Source: DATLGB01 sp963740765
GTDB lineage: Bacteria > Actinomycetota > Thermoleophilia > Solirubrobacterales > Solirubrobacteraceae
Length of the DNA: 64,000 nt
Assembly (NCBI GenBank): GCA_963740765.1
Contig: CAVUFN010000015.1
Span: 1 to 64,000, forward strand
Reading direction: 5' to 3'
How positions within the stretch are numbered: position 1 is the first letter of the stretch; each line of letters opens with the position of its first letter. Below the pieces are notes generated by a model, which did no database searches, was not told the DNA's origin, and saw only the letters and a list, made by a program, of their open reading frames with translations. Below are positions 45,179-53,606 of this stretch, in pieces. Position numbers and translations under genes: made by a program.

Positions 45179-47038
45179 ATGATCGGTCCGTACCGGATCG
45201 GCCGCCTGCTCGGCCGCGGCGGCATGGCCGTGGTCTACGAGGCCACGCAGGAGTCCGTCGGCCGCGTCGTCGCCCTCAAGCTGGTCTCGCCCGACCTCGC
45301 CGATCCCGAGTTCCTCGAGCGCTTCCGGCACGAGGGCCGCATGCAGGCGGCGCTCGACCACCCGCACGTGGTGACGGTCTACGAATCGGGGACGTCCGCC
45401 CACGGGCCCTACCTGGCCATGCGGCTGGTGCAAGGGACGACGCTCGCGGGCCTGATCGACGACGGCGTCCTCACCTCCGAGCGCACGCTCGACCTGATGG
45501 AGCAGGTCGCGAGCGCGCTCGATGCCGCCCACGCCGCAGGCCTCGTGCACCGTGACGTCAAGCCTCGCAACGTGCTCGTGGAGGGCGACCAGGCCTACCT
45601 CGCCGACTTCGGCCTCACCCGCCGCGGTGACGGGGGCGGGGCGACGGCCACCGGCCACTTCATGGGCACCATCGCCTACGCGGCGCCGGAGGTCGTCTCG
45701 GGCGGGACCCCCGGCCCCGCCGCCGACCGCTACGCGCTCGCCGCCGTGCTGTTCGAGTGCCTGACGGGCACGACCGTGTTCCCGCGCCCGAGCCACGCGG
45801 CCGTCCTCTACGCCCACACCAACGAGCCGCCCCCGCGGGTCGGCGGCCGGCGCGAGGGCATCCCCCGTGCGCTCGACGAGGTGCTGATCACGGGGCTCGC
45901 CAAGGACCCGGCCGCGCGTCCTCGCCGTGCCGCCGACCTCGTCGCCGGCGCGCGCGTCGCTCTCGCGGGCATCGCCCTCGGGCCGCCGGCCCCCCGCGGC
46001 TTCGCCGAGCCCGACGACGGGACGACGGCAGGGCAGGTGACGCTCCCGACCACCGTCGTCGAACCGGCCGGGAGCGGGCGCGGCCGCCGCGGTCTCGTCG
46101 CCGCCGGGCTTGCCGGCTTGGCCACCGGCGCGGCCGTCGTCGCGCTGCTCGGCTCGGACGACGAGCCCCGCGCCATCGCCGCGAAGGCCTCGCGGCTCGG
46201 GCCCGCCCCGGCCGGGAGCGTGCGACTCGGCAGCGATCTCTCGCGCCCTGGTCGCACGATGGACTGCCACGGCGGTCCGCCGCAGGAGAGCGACGGGTCC
46301 TGCACCCTGTTCCAGGACCGCCTCCCGGGCGACACGACCCTGGTGGTGCCGCGCAACGGCGTCGTCCGGCGCTGGGCCGTGCGCTCGGCCAAGGGCGAGT
46401 TCGCGCTGTCGATCATCCGCGACCGCGACGGGTACTTCCAGATCAGCCGCTCCCGCAACGAGTTCATCGCCGACGGCGGCCCGCACGCGTTCGCGACCGA
46501 CCTCGCGGTCGATCGCGGGGACCGCCTCGCCCTCGTGACGATCGGGGGATCGGGGGCGGGGATACGGCCGGGCGCGGGCGGGGAGATCGGCCGCTTCGAG
46601 CCGCAGCTCGCCGGCCTCACGAACCCCGTGAAGCGAGGGCCGGAGGGGGAGCTGCTCCTCCGCGTCGACTACGTCCCGGGTGGGCGCCCGCGCGCGCCGC
46701 ACCAGCTGCGGGGCGCCGCCGCAGCGGACGCGGCGGACGGGAAGACGCTCGCCCGTGCGAAGGGGCGCTTCCGCGACGGCGTGCCCGTGGTGGTCCGCCT
46801 GGCGGACGTCGGAGGTCGCGGTGTGATCGACGTCATCCGCGACGGCCGCCGCACCGTGCGGCTCGACATCGAGGACCTGCATCCTCCGATCGACGTGGAC
46901 GCCCGCATCACGCTGTATCCGGACGACACCGTCCCCGAGCAGGTCGCCATGGACGTCGCCTTCACCCGGCTGGGCAGCCAGCGCCTGGTTCGTCACTATC
47001 TCGTGGCGAATGGCAGGCGCTTCGTCTTCATCGGCTGA
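45179..47038 (+). CDS. Receptor-type Ser/Thr protein kinase (Hanks type)
   Basis: Intact, 619 residues. The kinase domain is complete: Gly loop GRLLGRGGMAVVYEA (about 8-22), VALKLV Lys, catalytic HRDVKPRNVLV (about 121-131), DFGLTRRG, GTIAYAAPEVVSGG and ADRYALAAVLFECLTG. A TM helix near residues 302-322 (LVAAGLAGLATGAAVVALLG) separates it from a roughly 295-residue extracellular region with DCHGGPPQESDGSCTLFQ (a likely disulphide), GVVRRWAVRSAKGEFALSII and ELLLRVDYVPGG. There are no PASTA repeats, so it is not a PknB-type peptidoglycan sensor. The ectodomain is related to that of the next gene. The neighbouring FHA-HTH protein is the obvious effector. Ligand unknown. Confidence 0.93.
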   Translation: MIGPYRIGRLLGRGGMAVVYEATQESVGRVVALKLVSPDLADPEFLERFRHEGRMQAALDHPHVVTVYESGTSAHGPYLAMRLVQGTTLAGLIDDGVLTSERTLDLMEQVASALDAAHAAGLVHRDVKPRNVLVEGDQAYLADFGLTRRGDGGGATATGHFMGTIAYAAPEVVSGGTPGPAADRYALAAVLFECLTGTTVFPRPSHAAVLYAHTNEPPPRVGGRREGIPRALDEVLITGLAKDPAARPRRAADLVAGARVALAGIALGPPAPRGFAEPDDGTTAGQVTLPTTVVEPAGSGRGRRGLVAAGLAGLATGAAVVALLGSDDEPRAIAAKASRLGPAPAGSVRLGSDLSRPGRTMDCHGGPPQESDGSCTLFQDRLPGDTTLVVPRNGVVRRWAVRSAKGEFALSIIRDRDGYFQISRSRNEFIADGGPHAFATDLAVDRGDRLALVTIGGSGAGIRPGAGGEIGRFEPQLAGLTNPVKRGPEGELLLRVDYVPGGRPRAPHQLRGAAAADAADGKTLARAKGRFRDGVPVVVRLADVGGRGVIDVIRDGRRTVRLDIEDLHPPIDVDARITLYPDDTVPEQVAMDVAFTRLGSQRLVRHYLVANGRRFVFIG

Positions 47039-48073
47039 GCCGGCGGGCTTCCGCGTCGAGCGCCGCCTCGGCGACGACCTCTGGGAGGCCACCCAGGTCG
47101 ACCTCTCGCGCCGGGTGGCGTTGCGTCGCCTGCCGCCCGGCACGCCCTTCGACGCCGGCGCCTGGCCGCACCGGGCCGGCGTGGTCGCGCTCTTCGCCGT
47201 CGTCGAGCACGACGGCGCGACCTACCTCGCCACGCGGTTCGTCCCCGGGGCGCGCACGCTCGCGCAGGTGCGCGGCGCCGCGGCGCGGCGCCGCGCTCTC
47301 GCCGAGGCCACCGCGACGCTCGCGGACGTGCTGCACGGGGACCTGACGGAGCGTGACGTCCTCGTCGACGCGGATGGCCACGCGCTGGTGACCGGCTTCG
47401 GCCGGGCGCCCGCGGGGGCGAGCCACGGAGCGGACCTCGCCGCGCTGGCCGCCATGGGGCCGCCCGAGTCGCGTCATCGCCGGCGTGCGCTGCCCCTGCT
47501 CGCGCTCGCCGCGGCCGTCGCGGTGGTCGCCGCCGTGCTGCTGCGCGGGGACGGGCCGCCCGGGGCCGCGCCCGCGGTGACGAAGGGCGCGACGGCCATC
47601 GGCAGTGCGCTCGGCAGCGGGCCGTTCCGCACGCGGGACTGCGTGGGGGACACGCCGAGCGGCGGCTCGCCGGGGTGCACGATCCTGCCGACCGCGCTGC
47701 CCGGCCGGCGGCTTCGGGTCTCCGAGCGCAGCCTGGTCCGCGGCTGGGCGGTCCGTGGCGTCACCGGCCGGGTGCGCCTGGCCGTCATCCGCCGGGAGGG
47801 CGCCGCTTCTACCTCTACAACAGCTCCTCGTTCGTGACCATCGACGACCCCGGTCGCGCGCGCTACGTCAGGGCGGACCTGTCCGCGCCGGCGGGCACGT
47901 GGTTCGGACTCGAGGTCGGCCCGGGGGGTGGGGCGGGCCTGCGGAGCACGGGCGGGGCGGAGGTCGTCCGCTTCCTCGGCCCGCTCAACGCCGACCGGCG
48001 GCGGGGCGACGGCGCCGGCGGACGCGGCCAGGAACTGCTGCTGCGCGTGGACGTCGTCCCCAGGCCGGGATAG
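47010..48073 (+). CDS. Membrane pseudokinase paralogue sharing the kinase ectodomain (one frameshift)
   Basis: The N-terminal 150 residues align with a kinase but catalytic signatures are gone: the glycine loop reads RRLGDDLWEATQV, HRD is HGDLTERDVLV and DFG is GFG (VTGFGRA). The lobe is also short. A TM helix follows (ALPLLALAAAVAVVAAVLL, about 157-178). The extracellular part mirrors the upstream kinase: DCVGDTPSGGSPGCTILP, SLVRGWAVRGVTGRVRLAVI and ELLLRVDVVP. A lost base near 47805 (probably in a C run) breaks the frame; after it the protein runs to TAG 48071-48073, about 354 residues. ATG 47010 overlaps the kinase gene by 29 bases, so the two are made together. It may be a co-receptor or allosteric partner of the kinase. 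Confidence 0.8.
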
Positions 48074-48110
48074 GTCGCTTCATCCCTAGGGCACCTATCG
48101 CCAGGTGCCC
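48074..48110 (+). promoter_or_regulatory. TTCATCCCT motif and perfect 8-bp inverted repeat before the third giant gene
   Basis: TTCATCCCT (48079-48087) and AGGG repeat the element at 44410. It runs into GGGCACCT (48089-48096) and its exact reverse complement AGGTGCCC (48103-48110) around ATCGCC. No T run follows, so an intrinsic terminator is unlikely; an operator or mRNA leader hairpin for the operon starting at 48132 fits better. Confidence 0.6.
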
Positions 48111-48131
48111 CGACGGACGAGGGTTGCGTGC

Positions 48132-51100
48132 ATGCGACGGCTCGGCCTCCTCGCCCTGCTCCTCCTGCTGCTCCTCGTGGCGCCGTCCGCGCGCGCGGCC
48201 ACCGGCGACCGCGACCCCGAGTTCAACGGCGGGCAGCCGATCGTGACCGCGGACGACTACCCCAACCCCGGGCAGGCGACCGTCCGCGCCATCGTCGTCG
48301 GCGCCACCAACCGGACGACGTTCGCCCGCGACCGCTACGGCTACAACGACCCCCGCGTGGACCTCGTCCGGCTACAGGGCGACGGCACGCCCGACCCCGG
48401 CTTCGGCGGTGGTGACGGCATCGTCACGGAGACGACGGCGGCGGGCGGGGCGCTCACCTACCCCTCGCTCGCGCTCGACGGTTCGGGACGCCTGTACGCG
48501 GGCTTCCGCACCAACGGCGGCTTCGGCCTCGCCACGACCTCCGTGCTCATCCGCTACACGGAGTCCGGGACGCGCGACGCCACCTACGGCATCGACGGCC
48601 TGGTCACCATCCCGGCCTCGGAAGGCCTCTTCCAGCGGGTCCTGATCGCCCCGGACGGCACCGCGACGGTGGTGTTGCTGAAGTCGCCGACCACGACCAG
48701 CCGCGAGATCCGCACCCTGCGCTTCGACAGTGCCGGCACCCAGATCGCGAGCTACGCGCCGGCGGCGATCCCGTACCCCGGCCCGACGCCGTACACCCAG
48801 TTCACCGAGCTGCTCGCCGAGCGCGACTCCCAGGGCCGGGTGTACATCGGCGGGCGGTACAACCGCGAGAGCGCCAACGGGGACGACTTCGGGTTCGTCC
48901 TACGCGTCGGTGCCGACGGTGCGCCCGACGCGACCTGGAACGGCGCCGAGGGCATCCGGGCGTTCACCGCCGGCAACGCCGGGCAGAACACCACCCTCAC
49001 CGGTCTGGCGGTCGGCCCCGGCGACGACGTGGCCGTGGCCGGACGCACGGGCTCGCCTCCGCGCGGCTTCGTCTTCTACGCCCCGGCGGCGGCCACCCCG
49101 ACCTTCACCGGCACCAGCGACCTCGCCACGGTCTACCGGTCCGTCACCTTCCAGCCCGACGGCAAGCTGATCGCCGGGGGCTCCTACACCGGTGGCACGG
49201 GATCCAACGTCTTCCTGCAGCGCCTGTTCTACAGCGGTGGCGTCCTCAAGGCCGACTCGACGTTCGGCACGGGCGGGCCGAACTCCGCCGGGGTGGCCAT
49301 CGACCAGATCAAGACCCAGACGGCAGGACCCGAGTCCTTCGCGCTCGTGCGCAGCCCCGGCGGCAAGATCCTCATCGGCGGCGACCTACGGACGACGGCC
49401 GACAACGCGGTCTCCTTCATCTCCCGCTACCTCGGCCGCGCCGCCGGAGAGGGCCCGCCCGATCCCACGAAGCCGCCCGGGCTCACGGGCACCCCCAAGC
49501 CCGGCGCGGACCTCACGTGCTCGCCGGGGTCCTACGGCAGCGGGGGCGGCGCGCCGCAGCAGCCGGTGCCGGTCGTCTGGGAGCGCGCGCCCCGGGAGAC
49601 GGCCTCCGCCGAGGACGCCGCCTGGAAGCCCATCGCGGGCGCCGTGGCGGGTGCGACCTACACGGTGCAGGCCGCCGATCTCGGATCGCGCCTGCGCTGC
49701 AAGGAGACGGCGACCAACGTCGAGGGCACGTCCGTCAACCCGAGCCGGTCCGTGCGGGTGGACTCCGGACCGCCCGAGCTGCTCCGGGCACCGGCCCTGA
49801 CCGGCATCCCGGTCCGGGGCAACACGCTCACCTGCGACCTCGGCGAATGGACCAACGGACCCGACCTCGCGGTGCAGTGGTTCCGGGACGGCACCCCGCT
49901 GGCCGGCGCGACCGACAAGAACCTCCCGGCGGGCCGGGGGCGGCTGTTCTGCGAGGTGACGGCGAGCAACGACGTGGGCGTCGCGCCGCCCGCGCGGACC
50001 GCCGCCGTCCTCGGCGTCGATGGGCGGCCGTTCGACATCGACCCGAAGCCGACGGCCACCCTCGCGGTCGTCGGGGCCCGGCCGACCGACCTGCGGCTGA
50101 CCTGCACGCCGGGCGGCTTCCAGGACGACTACGGCCAGTACGACTTCGAGTGGCAGCGCAATGGCGCCACCATCGCCGGTGCCACGAAGGCGACCTACGA
50201 CGTCACCGTCGGCGACCTGGGCACGGACGTCAACTGCGTGGTCTTCTCGACCAACCCCGCCGGGCGCAGCGACGGCGCGGCCTCCGCCACGGTGCTCGTC
50301 CCGCTCCCGGCAACGGGCGAGCCGGGCCGCATCTACAAGGCGGGCGGCTTCAACCGCGTCGACCCGGTCAGCCTGCTCGCCGTCTCCAAGGAGTTCCTCG
50401 ACGTCACGCGCGACCTGATCGTCAAGCGCCGCCAGTTCGTCGCGCTGACGACCGCCCAGGACTGCCAGGCGGGCAAGTACGCCAACGAGCCCTACCCGGA
50501 GGCCAAGTGGGCGGATTGGACGGCCAACAAGCTGCAGGGCTTCTACGCCGGGGAGCGGTACACCTGCGCGCTCCTCCTCAGGCGCCCGCAGGAGATCGTC
50601 CACGTCCCGAGCGGCTCCTACTGGTTGAAGGTGCGTGGTGCCTGCCAGATCGAGGGCGTCTCCACCGGCCCGGGGCCGGCCGCGTGCCCGCGGCTCGCGC
50701 TGCGGGTGCCGCCGCTCGTGCCCGCCACCGTCGCGCAGGCCACCGTGGACGAGCAGAACGCCATCGCCCGCACGCGCCCGCTGCAGACCCTGTGGGACTT
50801 CGACGCGGATGGCCGCACCGACGCCACCTGCGACCCGGACGCGCCCATCCTGCGCTCCCTGTACTCGCGCGGGATCTACACCGCCCGCGCGGTCATCGTC
50901 AACGCCGACTCGGAGGCCACGGGCGTCTACTCGATCACCGACCTCGCCCTGGCCCACTTCCCGACGAGCGCCGGGCAGAAGGGCGCGCTGCGCAACGGCC
51001 AGCCGTTCGCCTGCCGGACGTCGATGGAGCCGCCGCCGTCGCCCGTTCAGCCGTGCGTGAAGGAGCTGACGGTGGGCCGTGCCCACATGACCGGCAACCT

Positions 51101-53606
51101 GTGCCCGATCTCGGCGCGCCGCGTGCCGGAGGCGGAGTTCGCGGGCCTGCCGACCAACGTCCAGAAGCTGCTCGAGGACCAGGCGCTCAACAGCGCAGCG
51201 GACCTGCGCCGCCGCACGGTGCGCATCCCGGGGGACACCCGCGTGGGCGGCCTCCCGGTGCCGCGGCAGGCGGCCCTCAACGACGCGCTGGCGCCGATCA
51301 CCGCGCTCGCGCAGATCGACACGGTCTCGGGCCCGCAGACGATCAACAAGGCGTGGGAGAAGAAGCTCGGCGAGGTCAAGAGCTTCGCGCTCTCGGAGGC
51401 CCAGCACGCGATGGACCAGATCTACGTCGTCCAGGGCGGGTCCAAGCTCAACGGCGTCTCCCTGGATCCCATCGGGGACGCGAAGACCATCCTCGTCCCC
51501 AGCGACGCCGGCGCGGCGGTCGACGGCGTCAAGAAGATGACGCTGTCGAGCACGAACCTCGCCACCTCGCTCAGCGGCATCCCGATCGGGGACCCGGGCA
51601 AGCTCGTCTCCGACTTCCGCGACAAGCTCCAGGGCCAGGCCGAGTCGCAGGCCAAGGAGATCCTGCGCGGGGCGAACTTCGACCAGATCGCCAACTCGCT
51701 GAAGTCCAAGCTCAACCTGGGACCGTTCGGGCTCGCCGGTGACGCGAAGGTCAAGCTCAACGCCGACGGCACCGCCACCATCGACGCCTACGCCGAGCTG
51801 CCGGGGCTGCTCACCAAGCCAGGATCCAAGCCGATCCGCACGAGCGTCTCCGTGAACGCGACCCGCGCGGGCAAGCTGACCCTCAAGGGCATCAACCTGC
51901 GCGCGCCGTCGGCCTACCTGGGCGGTGTGCTCCTCAAGGGCCTCGACATCGACTACAAGGACTCGGGCCTGTCGATCAAGGGCGCGCTGCTGTTCCCGCC
52001 GGTCAATCAGGGCTTCGGCATCAACGAGTTCCGGCTCGGCTCCCGCGGGGAGTTCCAGGCCCTCGACGTCGACTACCGATCGGGCGCGGGAACCGGCATC
52101 AGCGTCGGCCCCGGCCTGTTCCTCACGCGCCTGCGCGGCGGCCTGTCGCTGAACCCCGACGAGATCCGCGGCGGGGCGAGCATCAGCGCCGGACCGAGCG
52201 CGGGCGGCGGCTGCCCGACGGCCGGCATCGACGCCGACTTCAAGGTCCACTTCGCGCCGAGCCCCTTCTTCGTGGACGCCACGGGCACCGTGGGCCTGGT
52301 CTGCATCCCGCTCGGCAACGCGCACTTCTACGCGGACAGCACGGGGCTCGTGGACATCTCCGCGCAGGTCAAGGCCGACCTCGGCCCGCTGTACTTCGAC
52401 GCGGGCTTCGCCGGCAAGCTGCAGCTGCCGCGCTGGCAGGTCGACCTGCACGGCAGCGGCGGTGTCCGGCACGTGTTCTCCGGCACGGTCAAGGCCCTGA
52501 TCGGGAACCTCGGCCTCGCGGGCTGCGGCCGCGTGGAGGTCTTCCCGGAGACGCCGGTCACCGACTCCGTGACCATCGCGGGCGGCGCCGGTGTGCGCTT
52601 CTCGGGTGGACGGCCCCCGTTCACCTATGCGGAGCTGCTCGCCAACGTCGACCTGTTCACCGGCTGCAACCTGTCGGGCTGGAGCCCGTTCGGCCGGGAC
52701 GTGCGACAGGCCGGTGCGAGCGGCCGCTCCTTCACGGTCGCCAAGCCCGCGCCGGCGATCGTGCCGCTCGAGCTGATCGGCACCGGCGGGTCACCTCGGG
52801 TGACGCTGCGGGCGCCGGACGGCACCGTGATCGACGCGACGAAGCTCACGGAGGACTTCGCCCACACGGAGACGGTCGCCGGCCTGCTCGACCCGGCCCG
52901 GTCGCGCACCGTCCTGTTCGTCCGCGGCCAGGCCGGGAAGTGGACCGTGACCCCCGAGGCCGGCTCGCCCGCCATCGCCCAGTTCCGGACGGCTGACGTC
53001 CTGCCCGTCCCGAAGGTGACGGCACGCGTCTCCGGGAAGGGCTCGGCGAAGGTGCTGCGCTACTCGGTACGCAGGCTCGAGGGCCAGGTCGTGCAGTTCG
53101 TCGAGCAGTCCGACCGCGGTATGCGCCGGATCCGGACGGTGAAGGGCGGGGGTCGCGGGAAGGTGCGCTTCCTCACCTCGGAAGGCGGCGGCGTCAAGCG
53201 GCGGATCGTGGCGCAGGTCAGCCAGGACACGCTGCCGCGCGACAGCCTCGTCGTGGCCCGCTTCTCCGCCCCGTCGCCGCGCGCGGGCCGCGCGCCGCGA
53301 CCGCGCATCCGACGCCGTGGGTCGAAGGCGACCGTGACCTGGGGCCGGGCGTCCTACACCCGGGCCTACCTGGTCACGGTCACCCGCGGCGACGGCAGCC
53401 GCTTCACCCTGCGACGCTCGGCGAAGGCGCGGTCGGCGACCTTCGGCGGCCTCGCGAAGCGCGAGGGGGCGACGGTGGCGATCACTTCGCTTGCGCCCAG
53501 CGGCGCCCCGGGGGCCACCGCCACCGTCCGGCTGCGCGGGGATCGCAGCTACTCGACCTTCCGCAACGAGAAGCGTCACCGCATCAAGAAGAAGCGCCGC
53601 AAGTGA
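48132..53606 (+). CDS. Giant secreted delta-60/Ig/PKD-like protein, paralogue 3 (intact)
   Basis: 1824 residues, no break. The signal peptide MRRLGLLALLLLLLLVAPSA is followed by a propeller of delta-60 type repeats to about 440 (VTFQPDGKLIAGGSYTGG; GGKILIGGDLRT), then three Ig-like modules with LTCSPGSYG, LTCDLGEWTNG and LTCTPGGFQDD, a PKD-like unit with LWDFDADGRTDATCDP (about 885), and the beta-rich core (about 1180-1510: LNLGPFGLAGDAKVKLNADG; NQGFGINEFRLGS; AGGGCPTAGIDADF; LFTGCNLSGWSPFG). The C-terminus has the PDGT Ig-like and FN3-like domains and a basic tail KRHRIKKKRRK. Cys are paired as in an oxidised exported protein. It overlaps the next gene (GTGA). Probably a cell-surface or matrix protein; no enzyme motif seen. 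Confidence 0.82.
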   Translation: MRRLGLLALLLLLLLVAPSARAATGDRDPEFNGGQPIVTADDYPNPGQATVRAIVVGATNRTTFARDRYGYNDPRVDLVRLQGDGTPDPGFGGGDGIVTETTAAGGALTYPSLALDGSGRLYAGFRTNGGFGLATTSVLIRYTESGTRDATYGIDGLVTIPASEGLFQRVLIAPDGTATVVLLKSPTTTSREIRTLRFDSAGTQIASYAPAAIPYPGPTPYTQFTELLAERDSQGRVYIGGRYNRESANGDDFGFVLRVGADGAPDATWNGAEGIRAFTAGNAGQNTTLTGLAVGPGDDVAVAGRTGSPPRGFVFYAPAAATPTFTGTSDLATVYRSVTFQPDGKLIAGGSYTGGTGSNVFLQRLFYSGGVLKADSTFGTGGPNSAGVAIDQIKTQTAGPESFALVRSPGGKILIGGDLRTTADNAVSFISRYLGRAAGEGPPDPTKPPGLTGTPKPGADLTCSPGSYGSGGGAPQQPVPVVWERAPRETASAEDAAWKPIAGAVAGATYTVQAADLGSRLRCKETATNVEGTSVNPSRSVRVDSGPPELLRAPALTGIPVRGNTLTCDLGEWTNGPDLAVQWFRDGTPLAGATDKNLPAGRGRLFCEVTASNDVGVAPPARTAAVLGVDGRPFDIDPKPTATLAVVGARPTDLRLTCTPGGFQDDYGQYDFEWQRNGATIAGATKATYDVTVGDLGTDVNCVVFSTNPAGRSDGAASATVLVPLPATGEPGRIYKAGGFNRVDPVSLLAVSKEFLDVTRDLIVKRRQFVALTTAQDCQAGKYANEPYPEAKWADWTANKLQGFYAGERYTCALLLRRPQEIVHVPSGSYWLKVRGACQIEGVSTGPGPAACPRLALRVPPLVPATVAQATVDEQNAIARTRPLQTLWDFDADGRTDATCDPDAPILRSLYSRGIYTARAVIVNADSEATGVYSITDLALAHFPTSAGQKGALRNGQPFACRTSMEPPPSPVQPCVKELTVGRAHMTGNLCPISARRVPEAEFAGLPTNVQKLLEDQALNSAADLRRRTVRIPGDTRVGGLPVPRQAALNDALAPITALAQIDTVSGPQTINKAWEKKLGEVKSFALSEAQHAMDQIYVVQGGSKLNGVSLDPIGDAKTILVPSDAGAAVDGVKKMTLSSTNLATSLSGIPIGDPGKLVSDFRDKLQGQAESQAKEILRGANFDQIANSLKSKLNLGPFGLAGDAKVKLNADGTATIDAYAELPGLLTKPGSKPIRTSVSVNATRAGKLTLKGINLRAPSAYLGGVLLKGLDIDYKDSGLSIKGALLFPPVNQGFGINEFRLGSRGEFQALDVDYRSGAGTGISVGPGLFLTRLRGGLSLNPDEIRGGASISAGPSAGGGCPTAGIDADFKVHFAPSPFFVDATGTVGLVCIPLGNAHFYADSTGLVDISAQVKADLGPLYFDAGFAGKLQLPRWQVDLHGSGGVRHVFSGTVKALIGNLGLAGCGRVEVFPETPVTDSVTIAGGAGVRFSGGRPPFTYAELLANVDLFTGCNLSGWSPFGRDVRQAGASGRSFTVAKPAPAIVPLELIGTGGSPRVTLRAPDGTVIDATKLTEDFAHTETVAGLLDPARSRTVLFVRGQAGKWTVTPEAGSPAIAQFRTADVLPVPKVTARVSGKGSAKVLRYSVRRLEGQVVQFVEQSDRGMRRIRTVKGGGRGKVRFLTSEGGGVKRRIVAQVSQDTLPRDSLVVARFSAPSPRAGRAPRPRIRRRGSKATVTWGRASYTRAYLVTVTRGDGSRFTLRRSAKARSATFGGLAKREGATVAITSLAPSGAPGATATVRLRGDRSYSTFRNEKRHRIKKKRRK

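Noticed and set aside
44480..47143. An 887-residue open frame on the minus strand across the FHA and kinase genes
   Set aside because: It is antisense to clearly recognisable kinase and FHA domains, is low in complexity and shows no domain; high GC makes long antisense frames common. The same applies to minus-strand frames at 49386-52472 and 28856-30808.
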